A stretch of DNA of 28,310 nucleotides. Source: an uncultured Lachnospiraceae bacterium (GTDB lineage: Bacteria > Bacillota > Clostridia > Lachnospirales > Lachnospiraceae). Both the position numbers and the translations under genes were made by a program. Positions within the stretch are counted from its first letter, which is position 1, and each line of letters starts with the position of its first letter. The notes under the pieces are model-generated. The model saw only the letters and a list, made by a program, of their open reading frames with translations, had not been told where the DNA came from and did not search any database. Shown one piece after another: positions 24,076 to 28,310 of the stretch. The stretch lies in the NCBI GenBank assembly GCA_910576895.1, contig CAJTJZ010000039.1:1-28310 (forward strand), read 5' to 3'.

Positions 24076-25272
24076 ATGATTACAGTTTCTGTTTGTATGA
24101 TTGTGAAAAATGAAGAAAATGTATTGGCACGTTGTCTAAATTCCTTAAAAGACTTGGCAGAAGAAATTGTTATTGTAGATACAGGATCTGTAGATCGAAC
24201 AAAGGAAATTGCAAAAAAATATACAGATAAAATTTTTGATTTTGTATGGATAGATGATTTTTCTGCTGCCAGAAATTTTGCATTTTCTAAATGTACAAAG
24301 GAATATATTTATTCGGCAGATGCAGATGAAGTTTTAGATATAGAGAATCAGAAACGTTTTTTAAAGTTAAAACAGGCAATGCTGCCAGAAATTGAAATTG
24401 TACAGATGTATTACCTGAATCGTTCTAAAAATTTTAATACAACAGGAAATTTTGAACGAGAATATCGTCCAAAGCTTTATAAACGTTTACGGACATTTGT
24501 ATGGGAAGATCCTATTCATGAAACAGTCAGGCTTTGGCCAGTTGTTTTTGATAGTGATATTGAAATTTTACATATGCCACAATCGTCACATGGTATAAGG
24601 GATTTAAAACTTTTATGGAAAACGGCAAGAAGAAGTGTGGGTTTGCCAATAGAAGAAAAGAAGGAATGGAAAGAATTAGAAGAAAATAAGGGGAAAAAAC
24701 AAAATAGAAAGTTTTTGGAAATAGCTAAACAAAATGGAGAATTATGGGAAGCAATAGAACAAAATGAGGAATCAAAAGAAACAATAGAATATAAAAAAAT
24801 AGAATTTTCAAAGAAACTTCATCATATGTATGCAATGGAGTTATTTATTACAGGAAGTGATCAGGATTTTTTAGATGCAGAGGAATTTTTTTCATTATCG
24901 CAAGAGCAGACATTTCGTACACAGGAGGAAGTAGTGGAAGCAGCTTGTGTTTGTGCAAGAGCAGCAAGATTACAAGGAAATATCTCAATATTTTTTAAAA
25001 ATGTGGTAAAACTTATGGCTGTAGGTTCTTGTTCTGAAATTTGCTGTGAACTTGGAGAATATTATTTTTTACTTGGAGATATTGCAGAAGCTTATTTATG
25101 GTTTTATAATGCAGCTTTTGAAACAGAGAGTGTTTTAGATATTCATACATCACAAGAATTGCCAAGAAAGAGATTACTAGAAATTTGTAAAAAAAATAAA
25201 CAATGGGAGGAAGCGGCAGAATGGGAAAAGCAAATACAAGAATTTACAAATGCAAAAGTTGCAGATTACTGA
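24076..25272 (+). CDS. Family 2 glycosyltransferase with helical repeat tail
   Basis: A cytoplasmic GT2 enzyme of 398 aa. The N-terminal GT-A domain (1-115) shows SVCMIVKNEENVLARCLNSL, EEIVIVDTGSVDRTKEIA and YSADADEVLD (the metal-binding DxD). The C-terminal 150 residues look like TPR-type helical hairpins (LDAEEFFSLSQEQTF, CELGEYYFLLGDIAEAYLWFYNAA). Such fusions occur in glycosyltransferases that act on peptide acceptors. A Lys/Glu/Asn-rich linker (about 190-255) joins them. Position at the end of the Pse cluster suggests it adds a second sugar to the flagellin glycan; donor and acceptor are unknown. Starts 18 bases after pseC. Confidence 0.85.
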   Translation: MITVSVCMIVKNEENVLARCLNSLKDLAEEIVIVDTGSVDRTKEIAKKYTDKIFDFVWIDDFSAARNFAFSKCTKEYIYSADADEVLDIENQKRFLKLKQAMLPEIEIVQMYYLNRSKNFNTTGNFEREYRPKLYKRLRTFVWEDPIHETVRLWPVVFDSDIEILHMPQSSHGIRDLKLLWKTARRSVGLPIEEKKEWKELEENKGKKQNRKFLEIAKQNGELWEAIEQNEESKETIEYKKIEFSKKLHHMYAMELFITGSDQDFLDAEEFFSLSQEQTFRTQEEVVEAACVCARAARLQGNISIFFKNVVKLMAVGSCSEICCELGEYYFLLGDIAEAYLWFYNAAFETESVLDIHTSQELPRKRLLEICKKNKQWEEAAEWEKQIQEFTNAKVADY

Positions 25273-25289
25273 TATAAGGGGGAATGTAG

Positions 25290-25775
25290 ATGAGAAATAG
25301 ATTTTATGAAAAATTATTGCCATTACTAATTGCTCCAAGTATTTTTATTACTGATTTTTTTGTGAAAAAATATATTGAAACTTATGGAGAGAATTTAGAG
25401 AATAAACAAATTATTGGAAAGAAAATTAAATTAAAAAAACATTATAATACAGGTATGGCAATGGATTTTATGAAACATAAAACAGGATGGGTATTAGCTA
25501 TTTCTAGTATTATTTTGACAATACTTTGCTTTTTTTTGGCATTTGTAATTCCAAAAAAGGGAAAAAAATTGGTAAAATATGGGTTAGCTTTTTTAATTGG
25601 TGGGGCAGCAGGAAATGTATATGATCGTGCAGTTCGTCATTATGTAGTAGACTATTTTAGTTTTGAAACAGGACTAGCATGGTTTGATAGAATTATTTTT
25701 AATATTTCTGATATTTTTATCTTTATAGGAATGATATTGCTTGTAATAGGAGATGCTGTTGCAAAAGAAAGTTAA
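25290..25775 (+). CDS. lspA: Signal peptidase II (lipoprotein signal peptidase)
   Basis: Cleaves the signal peptide from diacylglyceryl-modified prolipoproteins in the membrane; aspartyl protease. The 161-aa protein has four hydrophobic segments (about 9-25, 66-87, 96-112, 135-154) and the two conserved catalytic regions: GGAAGNVYDR (104-113) with VVDYF (D121), and FNISDIFIFIG (D141). The NTGMAM box (53-58) stands for the usual NTGAAF. It follows the glycosyltransferase by 17 bases, with GGGGGAATG as ribosome site. It could be the housekeeping enzyme or a cluster-linked paralogue; nothing in the window decides that. Confidence 0.87.
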   Translation: MRNRFYEKLLPLLIAPSIFITDFFVKKYIETYGENLENKQIIGKKIKLKKHYNTGMAMDFMKHKTGWVLAISSIILTILCFFLAFVIPKKGKKLVKYGLAFLIGGAAGNVYDRAVRHYVVDYFSFETGLAWFDRIIFNISDIFIFIGMILLVIGDAVAKES

Positions 25776-25793
25776 AAAGGGAAAAAATTTTTA

Positions 25794-25822
25794 TTGCTTT
25801 TTTTATGGCACTCTTATATAAT
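25794..25822 (+). promoter_or_regulatory. Sigma-A promoter for greA-lysS
   Basis: TTGCTT (25794-25799), 17-base spacer, TATAAT (25817-25822). It begins 18 bases after the lspA stop. The start near 25829 leaves a 190-base AT-rich leader with no clear structure before greA. Confidence 0.65.
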
Positions 25823-26017
25823 AGTGAGAATGTAGTAAAATAAATTTTTTTCGGGTGCAATTCTTATCATATTTTTATATTATAAAGTAGAAGTTTATTT
25901 TTTATTAGTTTTATTAAAGGTAAATAGATTTTAATTTATAAGCAGTTATGAAATAAAGAATAGAAATTTGATAAAAATAAGAATTTGTACTTAGAAAAAA
26001 AGAATTTGGGAGGATAT

Positions 26018-26500
26018 ATGGCTGAGAAAAAGAATATTTTAACATATGCTGGTTTAAAACAATTAGAGGAAGAATTGCAGGATTTGAAAGTAAATCGGCG
26101 TAGAGAGATTGCACAAAAAATTAAGGAAGCACGTGAACAAGGAGATTTATCGGAAAATGCAGAATATGATGCAGCAAAAGATGAGCAAAGAGATATTGAA
26201 GCACGTATTGAAGAAATTGATAAAATTTTGAAACATGCAGAAGTAGTACGTGATGATGAAATGGATTATACAAAAATTAATGTGGGATGTAAAGTTAGAA
26301 TTTTAGATTTAGAATTTGATGAAGAACTAGATTATAAACTGGTTGGTTCTACAGAAGCAAATAGTTTAAAAGGAAAGATTTCTAATGAATCTCCTGTTGG
26401 AAAAGCATTGCTTGGTGGCAGCGTTGGTGATATTGTAGAAGTAGAAACACCGGGAGGAGTATTAAAATATAAAATTTTAGAAATTCAAAAGGCTGATTAA
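26018..26500 (+). CDS. greA: Transcription elongation factor GreA
   Basis: GreA enters the secondary channel of RNA polymerase and stimulates cleavage of backtracked RNA. The 160-aa product has the N-terminal coiled coil with GDLSENAEYDAAKDEQ (42-57), whose Asp and Glu act at the polymerase active site, and the C-terminal FKBP-like domain (SPVGKALLGGSVGDIVEVETPGG). The start at 26018 is preceded by GGGAGG; a TTG 33 bases earlier is not needed. It sits 88 bases before lysS, an arrangement often seen in Firmicutes. Confidence 0.96.
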   Translation: MAEKKNILTYAGLKQLEEELQDLKVNRRREIAQKIKEAREQGDLSENAEYDAAKDEQRDIEARIEEIDKILKHAEVVRDDEMDYTKINVGCKVRILDLEFDEELDYKLVGSTEANSLKGKISNESPVGKALLGGSVGDIVEVETPGGVLKYKILEIQKAD

Positions 26501-26588
26501 AAATAAATATTAATTAAGAAATGAAAAGAAGAAATGTAATTTAACACGATAGATAGAATTTATTTTATTATTATTGTGGAGGTAGAAA

Positions 26589-28082
26589 ATGGCAGAAGAA
26601 AAGCAGCAGGGACAGACAAAGGGACAAGATATAAATCAGCTTCTTAAAGTTCGTAGAGAAAAGCTGACAGAATTGCAAAAGGAGGGAAAAGATCCTTTTC
26701 AGATTACAAAATATAAGGTAACACATCATTCTATGGAGATTAAAGAACATTTTGATACATTAGAAAGTCAAGAAGTTTCCATTGCTGGACGTATGATGTT
26801 TAAACGAGTGATGGGGAAAGCATCTTTTTGTAATATTCAAGATTTACAAGGAAATATACAGGCTTATGTAGCAAGAGATAATATTGGCGAAGAAAGTTAT
26901 AAGGATTTTAAAAAATTTGATATTGGCGATATTATTGGTATAAAAGGAAATGTTTTTAAAACAAAGACGGGAGAAATCTCAATTCATGCGGAAGAAGTTG
27001 TATTATTATCAAAAAGTTTGCAGATTTTGCCAGAAAAATATCATGGTCTAACAGATACAGATATGCGTTATCGGCAACGTTATATTGATTTAATCATGAA
27101 TCAAGAAGTAAAGGATACTTTTATAAAGCGATCTAAAGTAATCAGTAGCATTCGCCGTTATTTGGATAATGAGGGATTTATGGAAGTAGAGACTCCAATG
27201 CTTGTACAAAATGCAGGTGGTGCAGCAGCAAGACCATTTGAGACACATTTTAATGCATTGAATGAGGATTTACGACTCCGTATTTCTTTAGAATTATATT
27301 TAAAGCGACTAATTGTTGGTGGTTTAGAACGTGTGTATGAAATTGGAAGAGTATTTCGTAATGAAGGTCTTGATACAAGACATAATCCAGAATTTACTTT
27401 AATGGAATTATATCAGGCATATACAGATTATTATGGCATGATGGATTTAACAGAAAATTTGTATCGTTATGTTGCAAAGGAAGTAACAGGATCAGAAATT
27501 TTACAATATGGTGAACATCAAATGGATTTATCAAAGCCTTTTGAACGTATTACTATGGTGGATGCTGTAAAAAAATATGCAAATGTTGATTTTAATGAAA
27601 TTGCAAATGCAGAAGATGCGAAAAAAATAGCAGAGGAACATCATATTGAGGAAAGACATGGAAAAGGGGATATTTTAAATTTATTTTTTGAAGAATATGT
27701 AGAGGAACATTTAATACAGCCTACTTTTGTGATGGATCACCCAATTGAAATTTCTCCATTAACAAAAAAGAAACCAGAAGATCCAAATTATGTAGAACGG
27801 TTTGAGTTTTTTATGAATGGATGGGAAATGGCAAATGCATATTCGGAACTTAATGATCCAATTGATCAGAGAGAACGATTTGCTGCACAAGAAAAGGCTT
27901 TTATGGCAGGTGACGAGGAAGCAAATCATACAGATGAAGATTTCTTGAATGCATTAAATATTGGTATGCCACCAACTGGAGGTATTGGATTTGGAATCGA
28001 TCGAATGGTAATGATGATGACAAACTCACCTGCAATTCGAGATGTGCTATTGTTCCCGACAATGAAGTCGCTCGACAAATAA
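26589..28082 (+). CDS. lysS: Lysyl-tRNA synthetase, class II
   Basis: Charges tRNA-Lys. The 497-aa enzyme has the N-terminal OB-fold anticodon domain (VSIAGRMMFKRVMGKASFCNIQDLQGNIQAYV, about 63-94), motif 2 around FRNEGLDTRHNPEFTLMELY (about 256-275), and motif 3 GGIGFGIDRMVMMM (464-477), ending in IRDVLLFPTMKSLDK. Ribosome-binding site GTGGAGG. Codon use changes sharply in the last ten codons (TTC CCG ... TCG CTC GAC), all GC-ending, unlike the AT-ending codons of the rest of the gene. This fits replacement of the 3' end by an integrated element that restores the reading frame. Confidence 0.96.
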   Translation: MAEEKQQGQTKGQDINQLLKVRREKLTELQKEGKDPFQITKYKVTHHSMEIKEHFDTLESQEVSIAGRMMFKRVMGKASFCNIQDLQGNIQAYVARDNIGEESYKDFKKFDIGDIIGIKGNVFKTKTGEISIHAEEVVLLSKSLQILPEKYHGLTDTDMRYRQRYIDLIMNQEVKDTFIKRSKVISSIRRYLDNEGFMEVETPMLVQNAGGAAARPFETHFNALNEDLRLRISLELYLKRLIVGGLERVYEIGRVFRNEGLDTRHNPEFTLMELYQAYTDYYGMMDLTENLYRYVAKEVTGSEILQYGEHQMDLSKPFERITMVDAVKKYANVDFNEIANAEDAKKIAEEHHIEERHGKGDILNLFFEEYVEEHLIQPTFVMDHPIEISPLTKKKPEDPNYVERFEFFMNGWEMANAYSELNDPIDQRERFAAQEKAFMAGDEEANHTDEDFLNALNIGMPPTGGIGFGIDRMVMMMTNSPAIRDVLLFPTMKSLDK

Positions 28083-28172
28083 AGCCAGTGTTTATGCGGG
28101 TTTGAAGCACCTACGGTCACGCTACTGCAACAAAAGTGCAACAAATTTTAAACGAATAATACGGAATAATAC
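28053..28172. other. Candidate integrative-element attachment site at the lysS 3' end
   Basis: From 28053 through about 28130 the sequence is clearly GC-richer than its surroundings and covers the last codons of lysS. It is followed by two pairs of direct repeats: TGCAACAAA at 28126-28134 and 28137-28145 (11-base step), and GAATAATAC at 28154-28162 and 28164-28172 (10-base step). Short direct repeats at helical-turn spacing beside the 3' end of a housekeeping gene are what integrase arm sites and att cores look like. No integrase gene lies inside the window. Confidence 0.45.
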
Positions 28173-28222
28173 TTCCATGTACGTTTATCGTTGTGCGGAT
28201 ACATTCTAATATTTGTACCAAC

Positions 28223-28268
28223 AAGGACATTTTTCTAAAAGAAAATTTTAGAGAAGTGTCCTTTTTTG
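28223..28268 (+). terminator. Strong intrinsic terminator
   Basis: Arms 28223-28240 and 28246-28263 form an 18-bp stem (two G-U pairs) with loop GAAAA, followed by TTTTTT overlapping the stem end. It lies 141 bases past lysS and would end the greA-lysS transcript. The last 40 bases of the window hold only a GGAGG-like ribosome site (28291-28297) for a gene outside the window. Confidence 0.85.
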
Positions 28269-28310
28269 TTATGGTCAATCATCAAAGAATGGAGGAAAAA
28301 AGGAAGAAAT

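Noticed and set aside
1..28310. tRNA, rRNA or CRISPR array
   Set aside because: I saw no cloverleaf-like sequence, no rRNA-like segment and no regularly spaced repeats on reading both strands.

Overview
The window is very AT-rich (about 30% GC by eye) and comes from a flagellated low-GC Gram-positive bacterium. The gene set, the fliW-csrA-flaG-fliD-fliS order and the flagellin sequences suggest a Clostridia member, most likely of the family Lachnospiraceae. That assignment is inference from protein style, not a database match. Every recognised protein gene is on the + strand.

Left part (about 1-11.8 kb), late flagellar genes: flgL (hook-filament junction), fliW and csrA (overlapping, flagellin homeostasis), flaG, fliD (cap), fliS (flagellin chaperone), a coiled-coil FliT/FlgN-like protein, flagellin 1, a Maf-type flagellin glycosyltransferase with a small coupled gene, and flagellin 2. 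Sigma-28-like promoters (TAAN-N15-NNCGATAW) precede flaG and both flagellins. Both flagellin leaders carry paired GGA motifs (an upstream one, plus the Shine-Dalgarno) that look like dual CsrA sites, which fits fliW-csrA lying just upstream.

Middle part (about 11.8-25.3 kb), flagellin glycosylation: a methyltransferase with a degenerate Trm112-like tail, then all six enzymes for CMP-pseudaminic acid in scrambled order (pseB, pseG, pseI, pseH ... pseF, pseC), and a family 2 glycosyltransferase. Between pseH and pseF sits a block with its own strong promoter: a GltS-type Na+/glutamate symporter, an Amidohydrolase_3 protein, and an asparagine-synthetase-like gene split by a frameshift exactly at its PP-loop. 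The 469-base gap before pseB holds a candidate minus-strand small RNA facing a plus-strand promoter, and a 208-bp segment bounded by inverted repeats.

Right part (25.3-28.3 kb), housekeeping genes: lspA, greA and lysS. The last codons of lysS and about 60 bases after it change abruptly to GC-richer sequence followed by short direct repeats. This suggests an attachment site of an integrative element, and a strong terminator follows.

Together the genes make filament parts, build CMP-Pse and load it on flagellin through Maf, while FliW-CsrA ties flagellin translation to assembly.
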